The notes below the pieces were generated by a model that had not been told where the DNA came from, did not search any database, and saw only the letters and a program-made list of their open reading frames with translations. A DNA stretch of 40,809 nucleotides, taken from Vannielia litorea (GTDB lineage Bacteria > Pseudomonadota > Alphaproteobacteria > Rhodobacterales > Rhodobacteraceae). Both the position numbers and the translations under genes were made by a program. Positions 1 through 6,484 of this stretch are shown here, in pieces. How positions within the stretch are numbered: position 1 is the stretch's first letter; every line of letters starts with the position of its first letter. The stretch is from contig NZ_QTNQ01000035.1 of assembly GCF_018424695.1 (NCBI RefSeq), positions 1 through 40,809 on the forward strand. The letters run 5' to 3'.

Positions 1-82
1 ATCTCCTCACCGTGGTCGCGTGGTGCCCCGCCGCGCGCCCTTTTCCGCCCTGCGGGGCACCACGCGACCACGGTGAGGAGAT
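1..82. repeat. Perfect 31-bp inverted repeat at the window edge
   Basis: Bases 1-31 are the exact reverse complement of bases 52-82, separated by a 20-base spacer (32-51). The right arm contains the GAGGAG ribosome-binding site (75-80) of the first gene, so in RNA the stem would bury that site. The left arm starts at the first base of the window, so the repeat could extend further left. It could also be a fold-back artefact if the window begins at a contig end. The pairing itself is certain; its biological meaning is not. Confidence 0.9.
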
Positions 83-87
83 TGCAA

Positions 88-411
88 ATGCACGCGCAGG
101 CTTCTGAGATGGAACACTGGGGGCCGTGGATCGAGCATAGCGGCGGCGGCATACCCGTCCCGCTCGGCACCGTCATTCACCGGAAGTTCGACAGCCCCTT
201 CGACATGATGAAGGGCGAGCGGGTTACCCCGGCGGACGAGCACATTGGGCCGGCGCAAGCGACAGAGGCTCTGAGCTGGAATGGCCGCGAAACCCTCTTT
301 CTCGGCGGCCACGTTCCGCAGGTCATCCGCTACCGGGTGCGCCAGTTCTCTGCGATGATCGCGCTCAAAGCTATCTGCGAAAACCCTCAGCCAGTCGAGG
401 TGTTCGCATGA
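88..411 (+). CDS. Hypothetical phage protein (107 aa)
   Basis: I do not recognise this family. The ATG at 88 is chosen because GAGGAG (75-80) lies 7 bases upstream; an in-frame GTG at 73 would lie inside that site. The product is soluble, with no membrane segment or signal peptide. It has a Trp/Gly-rich N-terminus followed by a mixed region with scattered charged residues. The stop overlaps the next start (ATGA). Its place at the head of a run of coupled small genes suggests a phage early or accessory role, but no function can be assigned. Confidence 0.65.
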   Translation: MHAQASEMEHWGPWIEHSGGGIPVPLGTVIHRKFDSPFDMMKGERVTPADEHIGPAQATEALSWNGRETLFLGGHVPQVIRYRVRQFSAMIALKAICENPQPVEVFA

Positions 412-605
412 GCCTGCCCCGCACAGACGCGACCTTCGCCTACATGCCCGATCCTCGGCTGGTCGAGGTCCGGCGGCTCCGCCGTCGCTTCATCCTCGCG
501 CTGGCCATCGGCATCGCGATGGGCCTGCTGATCGGCACCCTGGTCACAAAGGCCATGGCGAACGCCGCCCACTACTCCGCCATCCACTCCTGCGGGGCAT
601 GCTGA
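408..605 (+). CDS. Small single-pass membrane protein (65 aa)
   Basis: A basic stretch (about residues 19-25, RRLRRR) precedes one hydrophobic segment of about 20 residues (FILALAIGIAMGLLIGTLV). By the positive-inside rule, this predicts a cytoplasmic N-terminus. The C-terminus has two cysteines (CGAC). The start overlaps the previous stop by four bases, and its own stop overlaps the next start. I do not recognise the family. It is a small phage-operon membrane protein of unknown function. Confidence 0.6.
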   Translation: MSLPRTDATFAYMPDPRLVEVRRLRRRFILALAIGIAMGLLIGTLVTKAMANAAHYSAIHSCGAC

Positions 606-838
606 TGGCCAAGGTCAAGCTCACCGAGCTCCCGATCCACGTCTACACCTGCATGACGGACCCACAGCGGCCGCCCGTCGCCATGATCGGCAACCTGCAC
701 TTCGTATTCCGGGGCGAGACCCCGATGAAGGCTCGCAAGGCGGCTGACGATTGGCGGAAGGTCGAGGCCGCGAAGCTGGCTGGAAAGCGCTCCCGGATCG
801 TGGCCGATGCGCTCGAAGCCGAGGGGGTGGAAGCATGA
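605..838 (+). CDS. Hypothetical phage protein (77 aa)
   Basis: The start is taken as the ATG at 605, which shares a base with the upstream TGA (TGATG); an in-frame ATG at 599 is also possible. The product is a small, basic, soluble protein. Its C-terminal half is a predicted amphipathic helix rich in Lys, Arg and Ala (MKARKAADDWRKVEAAKLAG), which could bind nucleic acid, but no named domain is recognised. It is translationally coupled on both sides. Function unknown. Confidence 0.6.
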   Translation: MAKVKLTELPIHVYTCMTDPQRPPVAMIGNLHFVFRGETPMKARKAADDWRKVEAAKLAGKRSRIVADALEAEGVEA

Positions 839-1227
839 TCCGCCAACCCTCCTCCCTCTCGCAGCTCTACGCCTGGCACCGCGCCGCGCTCGCAGGTGAG
901 AACCCACCGCGCCACGACGGCCTGCCAGAGTGTGGCTGGTTCAAGCGCCGGCTCGTCAAGAACGGCCCTTGGGTGCCTGTCCGCATCTACATCGAGCGCG
1001 AGATTGATCCGGCGACGGGCGAACTCACCTGCGACGAGATCATGCGCATCGAGGTCGAGGGCCTCGATGGCGGGGATCCGGCCAACCACTGGACATACCT
1101 CACGCCCATCACCCGGCGCGAGTTCGATCACCTGGTCGATTACCGCCTCCGCGACAGCCGCATGCTCGACGCCCGCCAGCGGATCGACCTTTCCAACGCG
1201 CCCACCCCACCCCAAGGAGTTCTGTGA
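835..1227 (+). CDS. Hypothetical phage protein (130 aa)
   Basis: The ATG at 835 overlaps the preceding TGA (ATGA). The reading frame is open upstream to 751, but that extension would lie over the previous gene. The product is soluble and acidic in its centre, with many aromatic residues (WHRAAL, HWTYLTP, DHLVDYRLRDSRM). The 5-base AGGAG ahead of the next gene lies inside its last codons. No family is recognised. The compact operon context supports a real phage gene. Confidence 0.62.
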   Translation: MIRQPSSLSQLYAWHRAALAGENPPRHDGLPECGWFKRRLVKNGPWVPVRIYIEREIDPATGELTCDEIMRIEVEGLDGGDPANHWTYLTPITRREFDHLVDYRLRDSRMLDARQRIDLSNAPTPPQGVL

Positions 1228-1979
1228 TGCTCGACGCCAACGAAGCCGGGATTGGCCATAACAATCCCCCGCCCTACGATCCGGAAGCCCTCTCCGAGCA
1301 CAAGAGCAAGGCCGACGAATTCCTGGCCGTCACCCAGCAATGGCTCGGCCTCGAGAAGATCGAGACCGAGGAGCATGCCGCACAGGTGACTGACCAGCTC
1401 GACGGCTTGCGCGGGCTCTACAAGAAGGTCGACGGGGCTCGGAAAGCGGCGAAGAAGCCGCACGATGACGCGGGCAAGGCGGTTCAAGCAGCCTATTCGC
1501 CGATCCTGACGAAGCTGCAGCGCGCGGCCGATGCGCTCAAGCCCAAGCTCGGCGCCTACGTTGAGGCGAAGGCGCGCCGTGAGGCCGAGGCGAAGCGGAA
1601 GGCCGAAGATGAAGCCCGGCGCGAGGCAGCGGCCGCCGAGAGGGCTCTGCGCGAGGCCGAGGCATCCGGCGACATCTCCGCCCAGGTCGAGGCCGAAGAG
1701 AAGGCGAAGGCGGCGGAAAAGGCTGCCAAGGAAGCGCAGAAGGCACCCGATACGCGGGTGCGCAGCGCCTCCGGCGCCGGGCGGACCATGTCGATGCGGA
1801 CGGTGAAAGAAGTCGAGGTCGTGAACATCAACGTCCTCTTCCTCCACTACCGCGACCACCCTGAGGTCAAGGCATTGCTCCAACGTCTCGCCACCGCCGA
1901 TGTGCGCGCCACGGGCTACGACCACGCCGCCGACCCGGTGCCCGGCATCACGGTCACCGAACGGAAGGTGATGGCGTGA
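1227..1979 (+). CDS. Coiled-coil phage protein with GIGHNNPP motif (250 aa)
   Basis: The N-terminus carries GIGHNNPPP (residues 8-16), a motif I recall from phage-associated proteins of alphaproteobacteria. Residues about 65-170 are a long charged Ala/Glu/Lys/Arg helix, a strong coiled-coil candidate. A compact C-terminal part follows (about residues 190-250, VVNINVLFLHYRDHPEVKALLQRLA). AGGAG at 1214-1218 serves the ATG at 1227; a GTG at 1224 is the alternative start. It sits two genes before the RecT-type gene, so a helper role in phage replication or recombination is possible but only inferred. Confidence 0.7.
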   Translation: MLDANEAGIGHNNPPPYDPEALSEHKSKADEFLAVTQQWLGLEKIETEEHAAQVTDQLDGLRGLYKKVDGARKAAKKPHDDAGKAVQAAYSPILTKLQRAADALKPKLGAYVEAKARREAEAKRKAEDEARREAAAAERALREAEASGDISAQVEAEEKAKAAEKAAKEAQKAPDTRVRSASGAGRTMSMRTVKEVEVVNINVLFLHYRDHPEVKALLQRLATADVRATGYDHAADPVPGITVTERKVMA

Positions 1980-2575
1980 TGGAAGACGCCTACCCCCTTC
2001 AATGGCCCGCAGGCCGCAGCCGCACCCCCGCGTCACAGCGTGTCTGGGGGCCCTTCAAGGGCACGCCGGACGCGGTGCAGAAACACATGCGCGACGAGAT
2101 TGCCCGGATGGGCGGGCGGCAGGTTGTCGTCTCCACCAACAAGCCGGTGCGCCGCGATGGCGGCGTCTATGCCAACGCCCGCGAGCCGGACGACCCTGGT
2201 GTCGCTGTCTACTTCGAACGGAACGGCGACAGGGTCTGCTTTGCCTGCGACCAATATGATCGGGTCTGGAAGAACATGCGGGCCATCGCCAAGACCATCG
2301 AGGCGATGCGCGGCATCGAGCGCTGGGGCTCCAAGGAAATGCTCGACCGGGCCTTCACCGGTTTTGCCGCCCTGCCTCCGCCAGACGCACACATTGAGAT
2401 GCCCGGACCCCAGTCTTTGCCGAAGCCGTGGCACGAGGTTCTCGGGGTCTCACCCGCCGCGACATGGTCGGAGATACGCACGGCCTACCGCGAGGCAATT
2501 CGCGAGGCCGACGACGAAATGAAGCTGGCGCTGAACCTGGCCTACGAGCAGGCGAAGACGCCGCAATCCAAGTAA
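1979..2575 (+). CDS. J-domain-like phage protein lacking HPD (198 aa)
   Basis: The C-terminus (about residues 149-195) reads like helices I, II and III of a DnaJ J domain: WHEVLGVSPAATWSEIRTAY, then a helix ending LALNLAYEQAK. The HPD loop between helices II and III is missing; the sequence passes from YREAIREA directly to DDEMK. In true J proteins HPD is needed to stimulate DnaK ATPase, so this protein probably cannot do that. Residues 1-140 form a separate globular region of unknown type (VVVSTNKPVRRDGGVYANAR; a CFACDQYDRVWKNM segment). The start overlaps the upstream stop. Confidence 0.7.
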   Translation: MEDAYPLQWPAGRSRTPASQRVWGPFKGTPDAVQKHMRDEIARMGGRQVVVSTNKPVRRDGGVYANAREPDDPGVAVYFERNGDRVCFACDQYDRVWKNMRAIAKTIEAMRGIERWGSKEMLDRAFTGFAALPPPDAHIEMPGPQSLPKPWHEVLGVSPAATWSEIRTAYREAIREADDEMKLALNLAYEQAKTPQSK

Positions 2576-2597
2576 CACCACACAAGGAAGCCCAACC

Positions 2598-3665
2598 ATG
2601 AACCTCCCCGCCAAAGTCTCTGCCCCGTCCCTCCTGATGGACCCGACGTCGTTCGATCACATGCAACGCGTCGGCAAGATGCTGGCCCTCTCGCCGCTCT
2701 TCCCCGACCACCTGCGCAAGGGCTCTCAGGAGACCGCCATCGCCAACGGCGTTCTCATCATGAACATGGCCGCGCGGCTTAACGAAGACCCGCTGACAGT
2801 GGCCCAGAACATCTACTTCGTGTCCGGCAAACCCGGCTGGTCTGCCTCCTACATGATCGGCAAGGCCAACCAGCACGGTGTTTTCAAGAACCCGATCAGC
2901 TGGGAGGTCGAGGGCAAGGGTGGCGAGCTCTCGGTCACTGCCTTCGCCGAGCTGGCGGCCACGGGCAAGCGCGTCCAGGTCACCTGCGACATGGCCATGG
3001 CCAAGGCCGAGGGCTGGACGAAGAACAGCAAGTACCAGTCGATGCCGGAGCAGATGCTGCGCTACCGCTCGGCCACATTCCTCATCCGCCTCTACTGCCC
3101 GGAGGTCATGGTTGGCGTGCCCTCCCAGGTCGAGATCGAGCTCGGCATGAAGGACGTGACGCCCGACGACTACGCGGCCATGCACGCCCAGGACCGGAAG
3201 CCGGAAAGCCAGGCAGAGCCCGAGGATGCCGAGGTCGTGCCCGCGGACGAGGAAGAGCCCGAAGACGATGAAGGGCAGGCTGAGCTCGAAGCCCTCCGCG
3301 CCGACTTCGAGCGCCAGACCGGTGAGAAGCCGGACGGACGCTGGGGCACGGATCGCCTCAAGGAAGAGGTCGCGAAGGCTCAGGCGGCGAAAGCCGAGGA
3401 CCCGACACCGGCAAAAGAAGAACCTGCCGAGGGGTTTGTGCCCAAGGCTGTGTCTGCGCCGTCTGGCGGGAACGCCCCCGACCCTGAGCAATTCCGCGGG
3501 CTCCTGAACATGATCAAGCGAGACCTCATGGACGCTGGTAGCGTCGCCGATGTCGTCGATCTCTACAGTGCCCAGCTGGATCAGATGAAGACGGTCGCGC
3601 CCGAGATGTTCGCCGAGCTCGAGGAAGAGTTCGAAGCCTACCGGGCGCAGGAGAGGGCGGACTGA
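2598..3665 (+). CDS. RecT-family single-strand annealing recombinase (355 aa)
   Basis: RecT-type proteins anneal complementary single strands during phage recombination, normally beside an exonuclease partner. Residues about 15-190 match the family pattern: a helical start (HMQRVGKMLALSPLFPDHLR), the conserved NPYFIHGKPGWSA-like stretch seen here as NIYFVSGKPGWSASYMI (about 75-91), and the closing MPEQMLRYRSATFLIRLYCPE region (about 150-170). The C-terminal extension is acidic, with a short segment around TGEKPDGRWG that resembles small phage linker motifs. No nuclease partner is present in the window; it could lie to the left. AAGGAAG at 2583-2589 is the ribosome site. Confidence 0.85.
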   Translation: MNLPAKVSAPSLLMDPTSFDHMQRVGKMLALSPLFPDHLRKGSQETAIANGVLIMNMAARLNEDPLTVAQNIYFVSGKPGWSASYMIGKANQHGVFKNPISWEVEGKGGELSVTAFAELAATGKRVQVTCDMAMAKAEGWTKNSKYQSMPEQMLRYRSATFLIRLYCPEVMVGVPSQVEIELGMKDVTPDDYAAMHAQDRKPESQAEPEDAEVVPADEEEPEDDEGQAELEALRADFERQTGEKPDGRWGTDRLKEEVAKAQAAKAEDPTPAKEEPAEGFVPKAVSAPSGGNAPDPEQFRGLLNMIKRDLMDAGSVADVVDLYSAQLDQMKTVAPEMFAELEEEFEAYRAQERAD

Positions 3666-3844
3666 TGCGCTCCGACCTGATCGATCTCGAAGCCCGCCTC
3701 GTCCACCAGACGCCCGGAGCCTGGCTTCTCGACACGGGCGAAGCCGAGCCGACCTGGCTACCCAAGTCGGCATGCGAGTTCGACGAGGACACCGGCACGC
3801 TCACGCTTCGCCGGGGCCTCGCTGAAGAGAAAGGACTGGTTTGA
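3665..3844 (+). CDS. Small hypothetical phage protein (59 aa)
   Basis: This short frame starts at the ATG that overlaps the RecT gene stop (TGATG) and ends in a TGA overlapping the next ATG. The product begins MRSDLIDLEARLVHQTPGAW and is acidic, with a short predicted beta-hairpin near the end (CEFDEDTGTLTLRR). The coupled start and stop and unbroken phage-like codon use support it as a real gene despite its size. Family and function are unknown. Confidence 0.6.
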   Translation: MRSDLIDLEARLVHQTPGAWLLDTGEAEPTWLPKSACEFDEDTGTLTLRRGLAEEKGLV

Positions 3845-4032
3845 TGCACTTCACCGATCTGCAGAAGCATGAGGCGGCGAGGCGCGAGGCAGAGCTGCGG
3901 AGGCGCGTCTACCCTCGCTGGGTCGCTGATGGACGGATGACACAGGCCGAAGCGGACAGGCAGATCGCCGTCATGGAAGCAATCGCCGCAGACTACGCGC
4001 CGCCCGACCTCTTTGGCGCAGTGGCCGCCTGA
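3844..4032 (+). CDS. Small helical phage protein (62 aa)
   Basis: The product is almost wholly helical and charged: MHFTDLQKHEAARREAELRR, then a W/Y-containing middle, then MTQAEADRQIAVMEAIAADY. It resembles the small helical proteins common in alphaproteobacterial phage early regions, but no named domain is recognised. The start ATG at 3844 shares its A with the upstream TGA; a TTG at 3841 is an alternative. The stop overlaps the next start (TGATG). Confidence 0.62.
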   Translation: MHFTDLQKHEAARREAELRRRVYPRWVADGRMTQAEADRQIAVMEAIAADYAPPDLFGAVAA

Positions 4033-4250
4033 TGTTCGGGCTCGGCTTCATCATCGGCGGCCTGGCGGGCGCTGCGGGCATCATCGCTCTGGCGGTTCAG
4101 AAGGCGCGGAGCAAACCGCCCCAACCGCTGGCAGAAAGTAGCGCCGACAAGCTTCGGGTCGCGCGGCGCTATCTCGGCCAGATCGCCAACCGCGAGAGCA
4201 TTAGGGAAGCGCGCAAGATCGCAAACAAGGCACTGAGGGTGACGGAATGA
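4032..4250 (+). CDS. Small membrane-anchored phage protein (72 aa)
   Basis: One hydrophobic segment lies at the very N-terminus (MFGLGFIIGGLAGAAGIIAL, residues 1-20). A basic linker and a charged helical tail (DKLRVARRYLGQIANRESIREARKIANKAL) follow. The topology suggests an N-terminal anchor with a cytoplasmic tail. It is coupled to the preceding gene by a one-base overlap. It is the last clear member of the rightward run before the opposing HicB-like gene. Function unknown. Confidence 0.6.
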   Translation: MFGLGFIIGGLAGAAGIIALAVQKARSKPPQPLAESSADKLRVARRYLGQIANRESIREARKIANKALRVTE

Positions 4251-4318
4251 GCGACGTTGGCATAGTCCTGCTCACATCGAGCCTCGCACATCGAAGACGG
4301 GCGAGCAGCGTGTCACAT

Positions 4319-4753
4319 CTATCGTCGTCCATCAGGCGTCCGGATGGGTCCGAGACGCTGCCGCAGGGCTTCGATGATGAATTCCTCGCGATCTTCAGAA
4401 CGCCTGTCGATCTCCTCAAGGATCTCGTGTGGGATCGTGATCATAAGCGCTTCACCGTCACTTGGCGCCAGCACCGACAAGAAGGTGGAGATGGCACCTG
4501 CCTGCGGTTTCCTGCCGCTGTACCCGGGTACCGGAAGAACCTCGCCTGCCGAGGCGAGAGTATCGACCTTGTCCTGCAACTCAGCGGTAGCTCGGGTGAG
4601 CGCCGTCCTAAGAGAGCTGGCAACTCCGCGAACGTTGGCACAAGGCACCTCCACCACCCACTGACCATTCTCATCGGCTCCATGAATCACAGCGGGATAA
4701 TGAGCTGCAGACACAATCTTGAATCCTTGGTAATGCGCGGTCTTCCTCAACAT
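4319..4753 (-). CDS. Orphan HicB-like antitoxin/regulator (144 aa)
   Basis: Residues about 14-75 have the HicB fold pattern: a YPAVIHGADENGQWVVEVP start, a helix with TALTRATAELQDKVDTLA, and a closing VLPVPG. The C-terminus (about residues 105-135, MITIPHEILEEIDRRSEDREEFIIEALRQRL) looks like a ribbon-helix-helix DNA-binding domain, as in HicB-RHH antitoxins. HicB proteins neutralise the RNase HicA and repress their own operon. No HicA-sized gene flanks it, so it is an orphan and may act as a phage regulator. It runs against all neighbouring genes. No strong ribosome site precedes the ATG. Confidence 0.65.
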   Translation of the reverse strand: MLRKTAHYQGFKIVSAAHYPAVIHGADENGQWVVEVPCANVRGVASSLRTALTRATAELQDKVDTLASAGEVLPVPGYSGRKPQAGAISTFLSVLAPSDGEALMITIPHEILEEIDRRSEDREEFIIEALRQRLGPIRTPDGRR

Positions 4754-4759
4754 ACTACT

Positions 4760-4774
4760 GCATACAACCTATGC
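4760..4774. promoter_or_regulatory. Short dyad upstream of the HicB-like gene
   Basis: GCATA (4760-4764) and TATGC (4770-4774) form a 15-base dyad with a 5-base centre, seven bases upstream of the HicB-like start. Ribbon-helix-helix proteins often bind short dyads at their own promoters, so self-repression is plausible. Five-base arms could arise by chance. Confidence 0.3.
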
Positions 4775-4884
4775 ACGACGACAGAACTATCCGTCGCTCA
4801 AGGGAAGTCGGCAAAAGTTCTCCGCCGCAATGCAGCGATTTCAAACCGCGCGGTCGCGCCCCCTGAGCATGAAGGAGCTTCCTG

Positions 4885-5079
4885 ATGGCCGCCCCTGCCG
4901 GAGGTGTGAGCATGCCCGTCTTCCTCTCGCCCCGCTGCGAAGAGCTCAGCGCCCGCCCGCTCGCGTGCTTCTGCCGCCTGGGCGACCCCTGCCACGCCGA
5001 TGTGCTCATCAGCATGGCCAATGCGAAACCCTACGGAGACCGTGATGGGAGCGCCCGTCTTCACCGAAGCCGAGCTTGA
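4885..5079 (+). CDS. DUF4326-like short protein (64 aa), possibly truncated
   Basis: Residues about 20-43 (ELSARPLACFCRLGDPCHAD) match the end of DUF4326 proteins, where a conserved L-A-C-x-C stretch is followed by CHADVL; family function is unknown. The usual N-terminal part, including a WGNPF-like motif, is absent, so this is either a minimal version or a remnant. AAGGAG (4872-4877) lies 7 bases before the ATG. The last 35 bases overlap the next gene in another frame, so the tail (YGDRDGSARLHRSRA) may be read-through of degenerate sequence. Confidence 0.5.
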   Translation: MAAPAGGVSMPVFLSPRCEELSARPLACFCRLGDPCHADVLISMANAKPYGDRDGSARLHRSRA

Positions 5080-5239
5080 GCGCGCATGGCGGGTTGCCGA
5101 GCGCGTCGGCGCCATGGTGGAGGTATGCCCACGAAAGGGAACCATCCGGCTGCTTGCCAAGGGTGACACCGCCCCCGTAGCATCCCCCGAAAACGGAGAG
5201 GATGCATGGGACGCAAAGTTCGGGGGGGCATCCGATTGA
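5045..5239 (+). CDS. Small phage protein upstream of the integrase (64 aa)
   Basis: The product (MGAPVFTEAELERAWRVAER, then a VEVCPRKGTIRLL strand pair, then an acidic tail ending DAWDAKFG) follows a pattern I recall from small proteins encoded immediately before integrases in Rhodobacterales prophages. It has a helix followed by a beta-hairpin. The ATG at 5045 is chosen; the frame opens earlier (5000) but would lie over the DUF4326-like gene. It overlaps the integrase frame by 34 bases. A recombination accessory role would fit its position, but it is unproven. Confidence 0.55.
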   Translation: MGAPVFTEAELERAWRVAERVGAMVEVCPRKGTIRLLAKGDTAPVASPENGEDAWDAKFGGASD

Positions 5240-6297
5240 AGCACCTGAACCCGTCAGGCTTCTTTCGGAGCGGGAACCAGCGCTTCTACTACCGCCCCAA
5301 GGGCCAGAAAGGCTTCGCCATGCCCGATCTGCCGCCGAACCATCCTGAGTTCCTGAGGGCATACATATCCGCCGCCGGGACTGAGCCAGTTGAGCGCCCG
5401 GTGACCGGCACCATCGGCGCCGGTATCGTAGCCTACCTCGCCAGCGACGAATACCTGGGGCTCGCCAGGGCCACCCGTGAGAACCGCCGCCGCATCGCGG
5501 ACAAGCTGCGCCGGGAATATGGTTCGCTGCCCATCGCCGGTCTGCGGTCCCGGCACATCCGGCAGGATCTGGCGAAGCTGCCTCCGAACCCCGCAAACAA
5601 CCGCCTGAAGGTCTGGCGCGCTGCCTGCCGCTTCTGGGTTGCAAAGGGGTTGATCGACGCGGACCCGGCCCGAGACGTTGCCTCAGTTCGCGCACCCCGA
5701 ACAGGTGGGCACACGCCATGGACGCGGGATGACCTTGCCGCCTTTCGGGCGCACTGGCCCGTCGAGACGCCGCAGCGCATGGCCATGGAGCTGATCTATC
5801 GCACCTGCGCCGCCATAGGCGATGCTTGCGCGCTTGGGCCGGGCAACGTGAGTCGAGACGGGTGGCTGACTTATCGCCGGGCCAAAAGCCAGACGTTCGC
5901 CACCTGCCCGTTTCTCGTGCCAGGGCCGGATTGGTATGAGGGGGATGCGTGGCTGGCGGAGTGCATGAAGCACGCGCCGAATGCTTTGACCTACCTTGCC
6001 ACGAAAGGTGGTCGCCCGCGCTCGCCCAAGGCAGCAACGCAGTGGTTCGCTCGTGCCTGCCGTGCGGCCGGGCTGGACGACGGAAAGACTGCCCACGGCC
6101 TGCGCAAGCTGCGGGCCGCGATGTTCCGCGAGAACGGCGCATCGAAGGATCAGCGCATGGCGATCCTTGGCCACGAAACCGAGGCTGAAGCAGACCACTA
6201 CAGCAAGTCGGCGGATCATCGGAAGATCATAGCGGGAACGGAAAGTTCCAACCCGGTTCCAACTTCTCCGAAAGATCGCAGGAAATCAGTCACTTAG
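5206..6297 (+). CDS. Tyrosine-family phage integrase (363 aa)
   Basis: This enzyme would catalyse site-specific insertion and excision of the element at tRNA-Arg. The N-terminal arm (about 12-50, RFYYRPKGQKGFAMPDLPP) and SAM-like core-binding domain (about 65-155) precede the catalytic domain. Visible catalytic residues are Lys227, H297-x-x-R300, His323 in LGH and the nucleophile Tyr332 (DHYSKSA). The box-I arginine expected near 200-206 is not seen; the sequence is TCAAIGD. The ATG at 5206 is used, but a TTG at 5236, overlapping the preceding stop, is a plausible alternative. The gene points at, and ends 8 bases from, the tRNA 3' end. Confidence 0.88.
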   Translation: MGRKVRGGIRLKHLNPSGFFRSGNQRFYYRPKGQKGFAMPDLPPNHPEFLRAYISAAGTEPVERPVTGTIGAGIVAYLASDEYLGLARATRENRRRIADKLRREYGSLPIAGLRSRHIRQDLAKLPPNPANNRLKVWRAACRFWVAKGLIDADPARDVASVRAPRTGGHTPWTRDDLAAFRAHWPVETPQRMAMELIYRTCAAIGDACALGPGNVSRDGWLTYRRAKSQTFATCPFLVPGPDWYEGDAWLAECMKHAPNALTYLATKGGRPRSPKAATQWFARACRAAGLDDGKTAHGLRKLRAAMFRENGASKDQRMAILGHETEAEADHYSKSADHRKIIAGTESSNPVPTSPKDRRKSVT

Positions 6298-6305
6298 GAA
6301 TAGGG

Positions 6306-6345
6306 TGGCGATCCCGCGAGGACTCGAACCCCGAACCTGCTGATT
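6306..6345. other. Probable attachment site in the tRNA-Arg 3' half
   Basis: Elements that carry a tyrosine integrase next to a tRNA usually recombine within the tRNA's 3' half and leave the gene intact. The integrase lies directly on the 3' side here, so the crossover core is inferred to fall between the anticodon arm and the CCA end. The matching copy should lie left of this window. The exact core cannot be defined without it. Confidence 0.4.
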
Positions 6346-6382
6346 AGAAGTCAGCTGCTCTATCCAGTTGAGCTACGGGACC
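6306..6382 (-). tRNA. tRNA-Arg (TCT)
   Basis: The minus strand folds as a tRNA. The acceptor stem is GGTCCCG/CGGGATC with one wobble pair, the D arm contains AGCTCAACTGGATAGAGC, and the anticodon loop CTTCTAA gives anticodon TCT. The T arm contains GGTTCGAGTCC. The discriminator is G, and CCA is encoded (6308-6306). It reads rare AGA codons. Its 3' end faces the integrase, the usual arrangement for a tRNA that hosts an integrated element. Confidence 0.95.
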
Positions 6383-6449
6383 GCTGGAAGCGGGATAGCC
6401 CGGCGAAACGGGCCGGTCAACGCGGGGCGGGGTGTCATGAAAGTTTCAC

Positions 6450-6484
6450 TTGGGGTTGCCTCTTATTTCGCATATTCATGAATT
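6450..6484 (+). promoter_or_regulatory. Arsenic operon promoter and ArsR-type operator, probably leaderless
   Basis: TTGGGG (6450-6455) and TATTCA (6473-6478), spaced 17 bases apart, make a reasonable sigma-70-type promoter. Transcription would start at about 6485, which is the A of the first ATG. No ribosome site precedes that ATG, consistent with a leaderless mRNA. The perfect 10-base palindrome ATTCATGAAT (6474-6483) overlaps the -10 box and initiation region, the expected position for an ArsR repressor released by arsenite. Promoter and operator are inferred from sequence alone. Confidence 0.55.

Larger units (their letters stand above)
1..6345. mobile_element. Integrase-proximal end of a prophage or phage-derived island
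   Basis: About 15 short, closely packed genes, mostly unnamed, end in a tyrosine integrase whose stop codon lies 8 bases from the 3' end of tRNA-Arg(TCT). The set includes a RecT-type recombinase, which is characteristic of phage early regions. Start codons overlap preceding stops (ATGA, TGATG) almost throughout, as in phage early operons. The right boundary is inferred to lie within the 3' half of the tRNA gene. The left boundary is outside the window, and no second copy of the tRNA 3' end was seen in bases 1-6300. No structural, packaging or lysis genes are visible, so a complete prophage cannot be claimed. Confidence 0.8.

Noticed and set aside
643..1215. 190-residue minus-strand frame across the phage early genes
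   Set aside because: It lies antisense to two coupled plus-strand genes with ribosome sites or stop-start overlaps, and its product is a low-complexity shadow typical of high GC.
4247..4885. 212-residue plus-strand frame starting in an ATGA overlap with the preceding phage gene
   Set aside because: The opposite strand encodes a recognisable HicB-like protein over the same bases, and the plus-strand product has no domain-like pattern.
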